This document shows positions 21,976 to 33,448 of a stretch of DNA of 64,000 nt, in pieces. The DNA comes from Takakia lepidozioides (taxonomy: Eukaryota > Streptophyta > Takakiopsida > Takakiales > Takakiaceae). The DNA is taken from NCBI GenBank assembly GCA_030704615.1, contig CM060733.1, positions 57,660,001-57,724,000 on the forward strand. Direction: 5' to 3'. The stretch's first letter is position 1. Every line of letters begins with the position of its first letter. The position numbers were made by a program, and so were the translations under genes. The notes beneath the pieces were generated by a model. It was not told where the DNA came from. It made no database searches and saw only the letters and a program-made list of their open reading frames with translations.

Positions 21976-24900
21976 CTACACATATTTTGCATCACTGTGA
22001 ATGTGAGCCCCCATTTCTTCTAGATTTCCTCGAGCTACAGCGCCACCACTCCAACCGTTATGAGCATCGATCAGTCTAGCTTGGGTGGCACTACCTTCTG
22101 TGACTTGAGGTGAGATGCTCCTAGCTTGGACCTCGAGATCCTCTGTCTCACCACCGTCATCACTATCCTCGGCTCCGGAGTCGTTGGAGTCACTCGTATT
22201 GTAGCTGGCGACCAACGCCCTACCACCCTCCTCTGGTGGGTTGTGCACGCCATGCTGACTCCCAGCAGAGCTCGGTTCCCCTTCGAGTGGACCCATCTCT
22301 TTGTCATGTATCAATAAGTGTTGGAACTTGGCTTCAACCCTCTGTCTACAGAGGTCTTTCCGGTCATTGAGGTTTGAAGTCAGCGACGCGAACTTAAAGG
22401 GCCTGAGGGATAAACACAACTTATTAATGTATGAGCATAAAACAAACAAATATCAGAAATCGAACAAAATTACTCTCTACTAACTTCGGACTAGGGTCCG
22501 AAATGGTGAATACTAAAAAATTACGCTGAAGTGAGGAATGGTGTACAATGGATGGGGAAGCAAATAGTGAGCTCTTAGGGATATTGCAACAATATATGCA
22601 AATTATGGCCATGAATCTTATGTGGAGATGGCAAGAAAGTGCAGGACCCCCAAAAATATTGACAGCTGCCATTCCAATCGTACAAAACAAAGAGGCAATG
22701 TAAGCAGAAGCGGAGCTTCTTAGCTCTTGAGGATACGTCTTCAAACTCAGCTCAAAATCTGTCATGGCCTCATCTGTACCCCTCAATATGGTCTGAATGG
22801 GTGTGGTTCTTAAGCACCGCGCAATATGCTCCTCTGGTCGCTCAAACTCGGTGGGTGTGACAGGAAACACATAGTCTAAACAGAGGAAAGGGTTGGACAA
22901 TCCAAAGGAACAGAACTTGTAACCCGGCTCCTCCGCACAAGGGAAATATAACCCTTGAACACAAAGAAATCTCTTGGCTCCCTCTCCACTCCTAATGTAG
23001 TATCTGAGATGGGCGAAAGATGTTGGGTTTGACATGAATACAAAGGCAGTGCAATTAATCGGCTTGGATTTAAATGCGTTTAGGATTGTTGAGTAATCCA
23101 TGGTAGACCAGACCACGGAATCGTCCTCCGCAAGAGTGTTCACGAAGACAAGGCTTACGCTTGAAAACTCATCCTTGTGGAGATATAAGAGTTTCGCCTT
23201 GAGGTCACTTGCTTTCTCCTGGACACCCCGCATGAAATAAGCCTTCTTAAAATCTGTCCTCATTGCATTTGTTCTCCCATCATTCTCCTCAATGCTCTTC
23301 TTCAAAGCCTTCACCTCCGTTATAAATGCTCCGGGAATGTCCTTTCGAAGCTTGTTCTTATGTCCCTTGCTAGAGAGATAATCCGACCCAAGCTTCCCTC
23401 GGAGTAAATCAAACTGTACTTTGTCAATCTTGTATTTCTTTTTAACGTCAAGCCACATCTCTCTGGCATAAGGATTGGGATTAATTTTGGTTCTTAAAGG
23501 AAATCCGAAGACTGTCATGATGTCGTCGATCACAAACCTCCTGTCCTTCATATGCGCCATATAACTCACTATGCTCTGGATTGAAGGGTCTTTATCTTTG
23601 TATGGACATTTGACGTACAGCTGACAACTGAGGATCTTCTCGGCCAGCTTGAGAAGTTGCCGCTCGGAGAGCCCCTGAATATTCCTCAACTGACTCCAGT
23701 TAAGTGGTGTTTGTTCACCTTTGCAAGGTTTACCATGTTGGTAAATTAGGTGACCAGCCTCCCATTTTTTGAAAACCGCTTGCCACTTGTTCCAAACGTT
23801 TTCTGTGGCTAGAATAAGAACCATAGCTTCCTTCACACTCGACGACTCCAAGATAATGTGGACAACTTGCATAAATTCCTATAAGATGCACTTATGTATT
23901 AGTACTCGTTTCAGCCAAGCTAATGACCAAATCAGCATGAGACATAAAAAATATATGTAGGTCAAGCTCTGGGATCCTACCAGCCATTGAGTGGTCTCTT
24001 CTTTTGAGTTACGCTCATTATGTTTTGCTGGCCAGCCCTGTAGCTCGTAAAAAAGCCGGCAATGTGCGACCTTCTCAGGAAATGTAATGTCAAATTTCTG
24101 GGCCTTGTTTGGATCGTTTAGAAATTTTGAAATCTTCATAAAGCGAAGCGCGTTATCTGACCAAAAGATCTTGGCCAGCCAATTGTTGTAATAGTTCTTC
24201 AGCTCCACGTTGTCCACCTCCAAGATTAGCTCCTGCAACCAACTCAAATATGAGGAAGCAATGGACTTCGAAACAGGGTCCGAAGAGGTACTACTGTAGA
24301 TTTGATTTAGCTACAACAATAGCAATGACATATTCAAGCGTGGGACTGCATGAATTGGTACCTTCGCAGCAATTATGGTGTGTTGCCCACCAATAACAAA
24401 GAATTTGGCATCCTTCACTTCATCCCACCTCTTTGACTTTTCCGGCCAAACTAGACTATCGTCATTGGGATGCATTGGTGTTACATAGACATGGTGTTTT
24501 GAATCAAGGACCCGGAGCTTTAAAAGCCTAGCTTTGATCTCATCCTTTTGTTTGTCATTCAGGGGCCTGTAGACCATATGTCGGGGTGCTTGCTCCATAC
24601 TCAAAATAGGAATGGAATGGGTCTCTTCAAACCCAAAGGGAAATAAGTCCCCATATATTTCTGAGAGCTCCTTCTCCATTGCCTCACATTTAGCTTTGCC
24701 ATATATCTCCCCAGTTTTCGGTTTCTTGTCACTTGAGAACACTGGGTCAAGTGGGGGCTTAGAGTTTCTCTTCGGCTTCGGAGTTGGAGTGATTTCAGGG
24801 TCTCCATCCTCTTGAGGTGTAGTGTCAGCAGGGGTCTTACGTTTTTTCGGCTTTCTCTTCTTTTGAGCCTGTTCTGTCTCCCTCTCGGCCTCAAGCTCTT

Positions 24901-25275
24901 GTCTTTTTCTCTTGTTTTCCTTTCCTACCTTGAAGAGGACCACTCCAAGCAGAAAGAAAACTCATCCGGGGTAAATCCATCTCTAGGGAACTTGAATCCA
25001 CTCTCCTGGAGTCCTGTCATCAAACCTCTGTCGGCAATTCGAATCTTTGTTGCATACCTGATGGTGCATGCTTGTTGGTCCTCTTCCTGTACAAATATGA
25101 CAATCAGCGGATCGTCCTCGTCAGGTTCAAGTTCTATATCTTGAACGTGAGCGTACTCAAGCTCTGTGGTTTCCTCTCCCTCCCTATACAAGAATCGAAG
25201 AACATGATCTAGTGGAGCTCCACTCAGAGAAACTCCCCAAGAGGTTATTTTGTCGGATAGACAGAAAATTGCAAC
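21976..25275 (-). CDS. ParB-like gene (iii) with large C-terminal region
   Basis: It is a leftward intron-containing gene in at least five pieces: about 25275-24925, 24943-24355, 24230-23985, 23866-22500 and 22403-21976. The second has a lysine-rich tract (KKRKPKKRK) and then IPILSMEQAPRHMVYRPL followed by FFVIGGQHTIIAAK, the layout of a ParB/DGQHR-type domain with the signature as GGQH. A 450-residue exon follows without a break; near its end VVWSTMDYSTIL and ERPEEHIARCLRTT resemble methylase motif IV and X surroundings only weakly. The last exon begins after CCTCAG and ends in an Asp/Ser-rich acidic tail, as in the methylase gene at 42.7 kb. The frames at 24,930 overlap by a few codons, so a small intron or a frameshift lies there. 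ParB-like relation moderately sure, methylase relation weak. Confidence 0.55.
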
Positions 25276-25379
25276 GTGTTATGTCCGATATATGTCTGAT
25301 CTCTCAGAAAGGAACTCCCGGCAATGTCTGAAGACATTGAGCGTATAGCAGCTACCGCTGCAGCAGCCGACCTCGACAT

Positions 25380-27610
25380 TCATGAGAGAAATTTGAGGAC
25401 TCTTGCAGAGAAGGAGCCTCCCGCTCTCCTCAAAGACACCTCCTGAGCTAGGGTCTTTGAAGCAGGGCAATCCAAATACCAACCACAAGCAGAAAGATGG
25501 TCTGGGCCCCAGTCATGCAAGATCCTTGTAGTAAACATGGTCTGGTTGCCAGCAGGGACAAGCCAAAGGTCCACGAAATCAGGATGTTTGTCCAAGCAGT
25601 TCTCTACCATGAGAACATACTTTATGTACCTGCAGGAACAGAGACAACCTCATTATGCAATGCAAATATTGTCTCCCAGCTTTTCCACCCCATCACGAAG
25701 ACCCCCTAAAAGAGTATGCGACACATTACACTCCACCACAAATTCATATGAGCCAGCCAAAAACAGGTTGGATGGAGGAGAATGTGTCTATGCAAAACAA
25801 AGAAGCACAGTCCATTTCGCACCTGTAAAGGCATCGTTTCCAGGCTTCCTCTCCTTTCTCTTGCTGGTCAAGCTCATTTGTTTGACTAATGTCAGCATCC
25901 TTGTTGAACTCTCTGAAGAAACAAGATTGCCACACTGTGGCTCTCCATTTCCTCATGTATGCTTAGAAGGAGACCTTCGGTTCTGTCACGGTGATCCCAT
26001 AGTCAGCCAGCTGCGTAAGTAGAACCGACCGGGCCCTTTCCTTCAACTGCAGACCAATACAGAAGCAAGAATGAACACAAAAACAATCACAACCAATGTA
26101 ACATGGAAAAAGAATGACAGAAAAAGCGAAAAGAAAGTGACACAGCAAAGGACATCATACCTGGCTCCAGTAAGTGGCCTTGTGAAGCCATGTGTCTAGC
26201 ACATTGTCACTGACAGGAATGACACGCTGGGTCTTCTTCTCTTTCTCCGGCCTGGGGAACATGTGGGTATCCCTAACAGTGGGATCGGAGTTCCATATCT
26301 GTAGCCACTTCACCTTCTGTTCTGAAGATACAACGGCAGTAGACAACCTGTGTAACTTCTCCTGGGCCATCTCTGGCTTGCCTGGCTTGTTGTAATGGTT
26401 TTTCACCTCTTGAAGGAACTCTGGTCCGAAGGTTGGGTCTGCATTCTCAGTTGTTTCACAAAAGCACTCATAATAGTCCTTCTTGTGGCGGTCATCTCCT
26501 TCTGGATGTGACTCTCAATGCCCTTTGTTGTCCTTCTCTCCTCAGGGGTAGAGCTATAGTATTCCAGTTTGCCACACTCTCCTGCATCTGCAATGTCTTG
26601 CTGCAAGGGAATGCACGAGAGTTGCATCAACCCAAGGGCAAGGGAAACAAACAGAAATAAACATGTGGAAGTAGGAATATCGAAAGGCCAGATGATGGAA
26701 GATGTATCTCACCATGTACATATACTCCATGAAAGCCTCACGGGTCAACGAGTACCACATTTCTGATGTCTTGGAGCTTTCGCACTTCTTGTACGTCTCT
26801 GCTGAAAAGATGGTCTTGAAGTTGGTCAAGGGCATCTGCCCGATCCTTTGTATCCGGTACAGTGTATGAACTAGGCTCATTTTGACATGTGATGTCTCCG
26901 TCCCTCTGCAAAATGATGTGTGAAAGTCAAAATGAAATTCAAGGACCGTCAACAGAGGACTGGAACCAAAGAACCACAGAACCACAAATGGAACATGTAG
27001 AATGAGAAACCAACCTGTTCACATCATTCATTGCCGTCAGAAGACCCATCATGTTCCCGTCACAATCCAGCACCATCGATCGAACAGAGTAATGCCACTC
27101 TTCCTCTTGTGAGTGCAGCCTCCCAATGACAGCCATCCATGCAAGCAACCGGTGGTTGCCATCCCAAACGTGAAACATCTTCCCTGAGAATGCCTAGGTG
27201 GAAGGTTTCCTGGAGAGAAGAAGTTCGAAGGATTCGTTCACCTGTCTCCAAATGGGATCCCAGGAGTCCACGATTGACTCATCCACAAGGAGCTCATTGC
27301 CTCTGGAATCCTTTGTAGAAACGTAAAAGACTGCGGATCCATCCAAATACCCATGAACAAACTCGGCCTCCAGCTTCAGGATGTTCTTGATGAGGGGTGG
27401 ACAAACAACGGGCATGGAAACCAACCTACACAGGGGAATCTTCAACCTCCCACCCAGGGCAAGCATACTTTGCACCACAAGCTGAGAGTTTACCTTCTGA
27501 CCCCCTAGCATCTCAGCAGCTTTGCTTTCATAGAACTCATCGTCCACATCAACAATGATATCCTTCCCCTGCCCCGAAGGGATCTCATCCGCCACAGTTT
27601 GCATCTTCTC
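25380..27610 (-). pseudogene. ParB-like gene (ii), decayed copy of the 37.4-41.1 kb gene
   Basis: Seven exons align in order with the intact gene on the plus strand: IPLCRLVSMPVV versus IPLCRMISMQVV, KMFHVWDGNHRLLAW versus KMFHVWDGNHRLQAW, MWYSLTREAFMEYM versus TWYNLTVHAMTEIL, QDIADAGE versus HDIVEAQR, VKWLQIWN versus VEWLHIWN, and GWYLDCP versus GWYLDMP. The exon starting at 27610 has the same acceptor position. It is broken by an in-frame TAG at 27194-27196 just before FSGKMFHVWDG, and by a one-base frame change near 26,440 (before ADPTFGPEFLQEV). No methylase part follows. The palindrome array starts only 40-80 bp upstream of its first exon. Confidence 0.8.
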
Positions 27611-27649
27611 CTGCAGATTTGTTCATTCAAATTGATATAAGAGAGAGGC

Positions 27650-30520
27650 ATGAAACGATGGTGTTTTGAGCATGGAAGACAGACCCTATGTGGCCCAATT
27701 TCTCATTAGAAAACAAGCAATATGGGGGCCGAAAATACTGTGCGTTGCCGCACAATGTTTCAGCTTCCAAATATTGGTGTTTTGAACATGATATTTGGCC
27801 CTATGTGGCACATTTCCACCAAACAAACAGGCAGAGAGGGGGCCAAAAAGGGGGCACAAACAGTGTGCGTTGCCGCACACTCTTCGTGCTACCAACTATG
27901 GGTGTTTTGAGCATGCATACTGGCCCTGTTTGGCCCAATTTCACATAGAAAAACAAGCGGAGAGGGGGCTCAAACAATGTGCATTCCCGCACACTGTTTG
28001 AGCTTCCAGTAAGGGTTCGTTTCAACCAGAGTGGCCCTAGGTGCCCGATTTTCACAACAAAAAACAAGCAGACAAGGGGGCTCAAACAGTGTGCGTTGCC
28101 GCACACTGTTTGAGCTTGCAATAAGGGGTGATTTTAACATGGCATAGTGGCCATGAGTGGCCGATTTTGAGATAAAAGAAAAGTCAATGAAGGGGGCTCA
28201 AACAGTGTGCGTTGCCGCACACTATTTGAGCTTCCATTTCGGGGTGGATTCAACTTGCAAAACTGGCCCTAGGTGCACAATTTTCATGTCAAAAAACAAG
28301 CAAATCAGGGGGCTCAAATAGTGTGCGTTGACGCACACTGTTTGGGCTGCCAGGTAATTGTGAATTGAACCTGACAGAGATGACCTTTGTGGTCGATTCT
28401 AAAATGAAAAAATAATGTCAAGTGTGGGCTCAAAGAGTGTGCAATGCCACACACTGTTTGAGCTTCCAAAAAGGGGTGGAATGAACCTTATAGAGAGGCG
28501 ACTGTGTGCACGATTTTCACATTCAAGAAACAATTACAAGGGGGGCTCAAACAGTGTGCGTTGACACACACTGTTTGAGCTGCCAGGTTAGTGTGGATTG
28601 AACCTCACAGAGTTACCCTGTCTGGACAATTTTATTATGAAAAAAACAATGAGAAAGGGGGCTCAAACAGTGTGCATTGGCGCACACTGTTTGAGCTACC
28701 AAGAAATTGTTCATTGAACCTCACAGAGATACCCCGTCTGGACGATTTTATTATTCCAAAAACAATGAGAAGGGGGGCTCAAACAGTGTGCGTTGGCGCA
28801 CACTGTTTGAGCTTCAAATTAGGGGTGGATTGACCAGACAGGGAGGCCCCTCTGTGCACCATTTCCACACCAAAAAAAACAAGGCACAAGGGTGGCTCAA
28901 ACAGTGTGCGTTGACGCACACTGTTTGAGCCTCCAATTCAGGGTGGATTGAACCTGCCAGAGTGGCCCTATGTGGCCATTTTGAACATGAAAAAACAAGG
29001 AAAATGGGGGGCACAAACAGTGTGTGGTGCCGCACACTGTTTGAGCTTCCAATTCGGGGTGGATTGAACCTGCCTGAGTGGCCCTATGTGGCCAATTTTC
29101 ACATGAAAAAAACAATGACAAGGTGGGCTCAAACAGTGTGCGTTGGCGCACACTGTTTGAGCTGCCAGGTAAGTGTGCATTGAACCTGCAAGACTGGCCT
29201 TATGTGGCCGATTTTCACATGAAAAAAACAATGACAAGGTGGGCTCGAACAGTGTGCGTTGACGTACACTGTTGGAGCTGCCAGGTAAGTGTGCATTGAA
29301 CCTGCAAGACTGGCCCTATGTGGCCGATTTTCTCATGAAAAAAACAATGACAAGGTGGGCTCGAACAGTGTGCGTTGACGCACATTGCTGGAGCTGCCCG
29401 GAAATTGTTGATTGAACCTCATAGAGATACCCTGTCTGGACAATTTTATTATGAAAAAAACAGTGAGAAGGGGGGCTGGAACAGTGTGCGTTGGCGCACA
29501 CTGTTTGAGCTTCGAATTAGGGGTGGATTGAACCAGATAGAGAGGCCCCTGTGTGCACCATTTCCACACCAAAAAACAAGGCACAAGGGGGGCTCAAACA
29601 GTGTGCATTGACGTACACTATTTGAGCTTCTAATTTGGGGTGGATTGAACCTGCCATAGTGGCCCTATGTGGCCGTTTTGAACACCAAAAAACAAGCAAA
29701 ATGGGGGGCTCAAACAGTGTGCGGTGCCGCACACTGTTTGAGCTGCCAGGTTAGTGTGGATTGAACCTCACAGAGTTACCCTGTCTGGACTATTTTATCA
29801 TGAAAAAAACAATGAGAAGGGGGGCTCAAATAGTGTGCGTTGGCGCACATTGTTTGAGCTACCAAGAAATTGTTCATTGAACCTCACAGAGATACCCTAC
29901 CTGGACAATTTTATTACTCCAAAAATAATGAGAAGGGGGGCTCAAACAGTGTGCGTTGGCGCACACTGTTTGAGCGTCGAATTAGGGGTGGATTGAACGA
30001 GACAGAGAGGCCCCTGTGTGCACCATTTCCACACCAAAAAAACAAGGCACAAGGGGGGCTCAAACAGTGTGCGTTGACGCACACTGTTTGAGCTTCCAAT
30101 TCGGGGTGGATTGAACCTGCCATAGTGGCCCTATGTGGCCGTTTTGAACATCAAAAAACAAGCAAAATGGGGGGCTCAAATAGTGTGCGGTGCCGCACAC
30201 TGTTTGAGCTGCCAGGTTAGTGTGGATTGAACCTCACAGAGTTACCCTGTCTAGACAATTTTATTATGAAAAAAATATTGAACCTGCCATAGTGGCCCTA
30301 TGTGGCCGTTTTAAACATGAAAAAACAAGCAAAATGGGGGGCTCAAGCAGTGTGCGGTGCCGCACAATGTTTGAGCTTCCAATTCGGGGTGGATTGAACT
30401 TGCCATAGTGGCCCTATGTGGCGGTTTTGAACATGAAAAAACAAGCAAAATGGGGGGCTCAAACAGTATGCGGTGCCGCACACTGTTTGAGCTTCCAATT
30501 CAGGGTGGATTAAACAAGTT
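27650..30520. repeat. Array of ~24 tandem 116-bp units, each with a long palindrome
   Basis: Each unit holds a near-perfect inverted repeat, arm GCTCAAACAGTGTGCG and its complement around a 3-4-base centre (TTGA, TTGG or GTGC), so a 36-base palindrome. Between palindromes are about 80 bases with a shared frame: GGGGTGGATTGAACCTGCC, a TGGCCCTATGTGGCC block, and CATGAAAAAAACAATGA. Palindrome positions include about 28079, 28313, 28546, 28777, 29009, 29241, 29474, 29707, 29940, 30175 and 30457. The first units (27.7-27.9 kb) and one near 30,272 are degraded or truncated. It is not CRISPR: the spacers are copies of one another. Frames in the array are non-coding artefacts. Confidence 0.93.
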
Positions 30521-30551
30521 CAGGGAAGTTTTCTGCCGAACTTCATTTTCA

Positions 30552-31208
30552 TCAGACAATCTCATTGCAATAGACATGGCTTTGGACACTACAGCCTCTG
30601 CCAGGACTTAGCCTCTGTTTCCAAGATATAGAGTCGATTAACTTAGGATATCTGGTGTTGGGCATATGTTGCAGCTGACCCCACCATATGTGCTTGAATT
30701 CATCTCGTCGAGAGCTTAAGGACGGAATGCCAAAATCACCCCCACCAGCCACATTGGCTGTTTTGGAGCAAGCTCACATACACTCCTTAAGCACCCCCAC
30801 TTTTTCTAGAGACTTAGCTTGGTTGGAGTAATCAACCCATATTGCAGATCCGTACTCCAAGGCAGGTCTAATAACGCAACAAAGCATGGTTTTCTTAACC
30901 TCCGAGTTTACCTCTCTGCAGTGGAAAAATTCAGTGAGCCCCAGAGCTTTGCCCTTGCCAGTTTGAACAACTTTCCGGATATGTGCATCCCAATTACAAT
31001 TGGAGAAAAACTCAATGCCCAGTGGGGTAGCCAAGAGATCCTGGTCCTCATCACTTCCTCCCTCTCCTCTGTCGTTGAATGCTAACACTGCACATTTGCT
31101 GTCATTAGCCTCTAGCCCCCAAAGATCAAAGTATATCTTCGCGCAATCAATCAACTCTTGGAGATTGGTTTGAGTCTCCCCTATGCCTGCAAAGTCATCC
31201 GCAAACAT
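30552..31208 (-). mobile_element. LINE reverse transcriptase fragment
   Basis: The frame 31208-30774 starts FADDFAGI, the catalytic Tyr/Phe-Ala-Asp-Asp motif of non-LTR reverse transcriptases, then runs through the typical thumb region (YFDLWGLEANDSKC; RPALEYGSAIW). A frame change near 30,760 leads to IPSLSSRRDEFKHIWWGQLQ, which is the usual continuation in LINE ORF2. Everything upstream of the FADD motif is missing, and the fragment abuts the palindrome array. Not functional. Confidence 0.8.
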
Positions 31209-32079
31209 AAGGGCTGTTTAGGCAACATAATAGGCTACTGGTCACAAGCCTAACGCTGGATTACAGCCAGTGTTCGCCATGGGTATGACGAGTGCACAAA
31301 GTCGAATTACGACTATGTGAGTGTAGCATGCATGATGCTGCAAAGTAAGAAATTGCAGATTGCTTCTTGTGAAAATTGAAGTGGAGTGGGTACTTATGCA
31401 AAGCCTCCATACTGATGGCATCGTGACATGGAAACATCATCCGACAAAAATGAGGGGAATGGGTAAGGGTTCTTCTCAACAATAGCACAGAATTGCACAA
31501 GCCATGGTCGTGGCTCTGCCAGAAGTTCAAACCAACATTAACAGTCATGGTAATGGCGTGCTAGTCATAGTGCAGCCTGTAAGAAATCTTAGCCCCTCTA
31601 CACTACAGGTGAACTTCACTACCACCCATGGACCTCTTGAAATCTGGATAGCAATGAACAAGCATGCTGCCATAAAAGCATTACACATCAACGTCAAGCA
31701 GCTCGTCCGGGCTGTCATCTTCTTCTTCATCGGTACTGTCATTCTCCACCACAATGGGGGCCTCGTTGCGCACATCCCTGTATAGTGAGGCAAGAACTTC
31801 GGGAGTCACTTCAATTGTCTGGCCCAAATTCGGGCCTGCAACATGTGTCTCTTTGACTCGTTCAGGGGCTAAGAGGCCTTCCACACTACGAAGATCATCG
31901 TTACCAAATGCCACATCACAAACCACCCGAGAAGATCTGGGGCTTTTCTCAAGGACCACATTCCACCGAGGTTCATGAACCAAGTGCTGAAAAATACCTG
32001 CTCCACTTGTGACAGCAGCACGAATGGCTGCTCTTGTGGAGCCAACATTTGGGAGAAATTCACCAATGTGAACCCACAA
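31209..32079 (-). CDS. Unrecognised exon with acidic C-terminus
   Basis: The frame 32079-31681 encodes 132 residues, starting WVHIGEFLPNVGSTRAAIRA and ending in an acidic tail with DEEEDDSPDELLDVD. Its composition is coding-like and it lies about 700 bases beyond the end of element B on the same strand, so it could be a further exon of that locus; element A has no matching piece. No domain recognised. From 31,209 to 31,680 nothing is supported. Confidence 0.4.
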
Positions 32080-32782
32080 TCATCCTGCTTCATGGATGCA
32101 GGCTGATTGCGGCTCCCCTTCTTTGCCCAAACCCAAGAACACAACATCACAATGGGCCTTGTATTCCCAGGGGGTTGCTATTCCATATGCACAGGTTGCG
32201 TGCATGCATGCACAAAATCCCTTATTATATATGCATGTGACAAATTTGTATGCACACATTGTAGATTGTATGCAGTGGAGTTATATAACATAGAATACGA
32301 CGTATTTATTGCATATGCAAATGTTACATCATATGTATATAGAAAAAAATAAAATAAAAATCTTAGCTAACAAAATCAGTAGTCAATGGTCAAAGATGCA
32401 TGTGACCACTAACTCCAACTAATGCACCACCTTAAACTGAAGAGAATACAAGATCCCTGGCCAAAGTAATAGTTTGCAAACTTGTATTCAAGGAAAACAG
32501 TTTCATATTAACCAAAATATGGACTTTTGTACTAACAAATGCATATGTGTCATGTTTGGAACCACCACATTGCATGTCTGTTTGTAATGCCAAGCAGTTC
32601 TATAATTTGAAAACTTGTATGACAGGTACAAAAGTTCTATTTTAACCAAAATAGGAACTTTTGTACTAACAAATGCTATGTGTCATGTTTGGAATAAAGT
32701 AGTAACAAGATAATTACATGTCACATGCATGAAAATGAACGGCACAAGTTAGAGGTTCTTTTTTTGTGCATTTCATGTGTCA
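32080..32782. repeat. AT-rich spacer with a direct duplication
   Basis: A segment of about 95 bases beginning near 32470 recurs near 32598: both contain ACTTTTGTACTAACAAATGC and GTGTCATGTTTGGAA. No coding sequence is seen. Confidence 0.6.
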
Positions 32783-33244
32783 CTAAGAAGTTGAACTAGG
32801 GTCCTTCTTTAGCATAGCCCTAACCTCTAACTGGCTAAGGGAAGGTTGGTGGATCTCATAAGCCCCGGCGCATCCTAGATGCACGTTGTACATGAAGTAC
32901 ATGTGCTTACAAGGTAGATATGTTTGTTTTTTCTTCTTGACAGATAGCTCATCAAAGTCGGGACAATCACAAGATGGAAACTGACCAATGTATACATTGT
33001 AAACCAATCCTGCTCTGGTAGATCCCTCTGTTTGTAGCTCGTAAATTCTCCCATAACCTGGCTGAGGCACGTTTCTGAATCCACGAACCTCAGCAATAAG
33101 AGTCTCCGCTGACTCTTGGCGACTCAAGTGTCGAGGAGTCGGATCCCGACGCCGAATGCGCACCCCATAGCGTGTAGTGGGATACTTACCCATAGGAAGG
33201 ACAACACCTTGATGCATATGTTGTTCCACTGGAAGTGGTCCCAC
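32783..33244 (-). CDS. Element B SWIM zinc-finger exon
   Basis: The C-terminal exon has FPSCDCPDFDELS, a 13-residue Lys-rich gap and LPCKHMYFMY, matching the SWIM pattern CxCx(n)CxH completely. Such fingers follow the DDE core in MULE and FAR1-type proteins. The 200 bases between this exon and the transposase core (33,245-33,449) probably contain an intron. Confidence 0.75.
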   Translation of the reverse strand: MGPLPVEQHMHQGVVLPMGKYPTTRYGVRIRRRDPTPRHLSRQESAETLIAEVRGFRNVPQPGYGRIYELQTEGSTRAGLVYNVYIGQFPSCDCPDFDELSVKKKKQTYLPCKHMYFMYNVHLGCAGAYEIHQPSLSQLEVRAMLKKDPSSTS

Positions 33245-33448
33245 AGGAAAGTTCGGATCAGGAACGTTGGGGGACTAGTCGAAAACCTGCAAGGGTCAAG
33301 TTGTCCACCTCTTCTTGTTAAGGTTGGTTCCAACCTTCACAGGCCACACGTTAGGTATACCCGGTTTTCCCAAGCAATAGGATGGCACGGTCCCTCCAAC
33401 ACACGACAAAACATCTGTGGGGCAAAACCAAAAAACTTGCAGTTTTGG

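Noticed and set aside
24311-25191. Fusion of ParB-like genes (ii) and (iii) into one transcript
   Set aside because: Gene (iii) repeats a ParB-like signature of its own and lacks exon correspondence with the intact gene after its first domain, so it is treated as separate.
27650-30520. CRISPR-like array (palindromic repeats with spacers)
   Set aside because: The spacers are about 80 bp and are diverged copies of one sequence, the palindromes vary, and the context is eukaryotic. It is a tandem satellite.
28591-30611. Many short open frames on both strands in the 116-bp array
   Set aside because: They repeat with the unit in several frames at once and have no start or splice context. Artefacts of the satellite.
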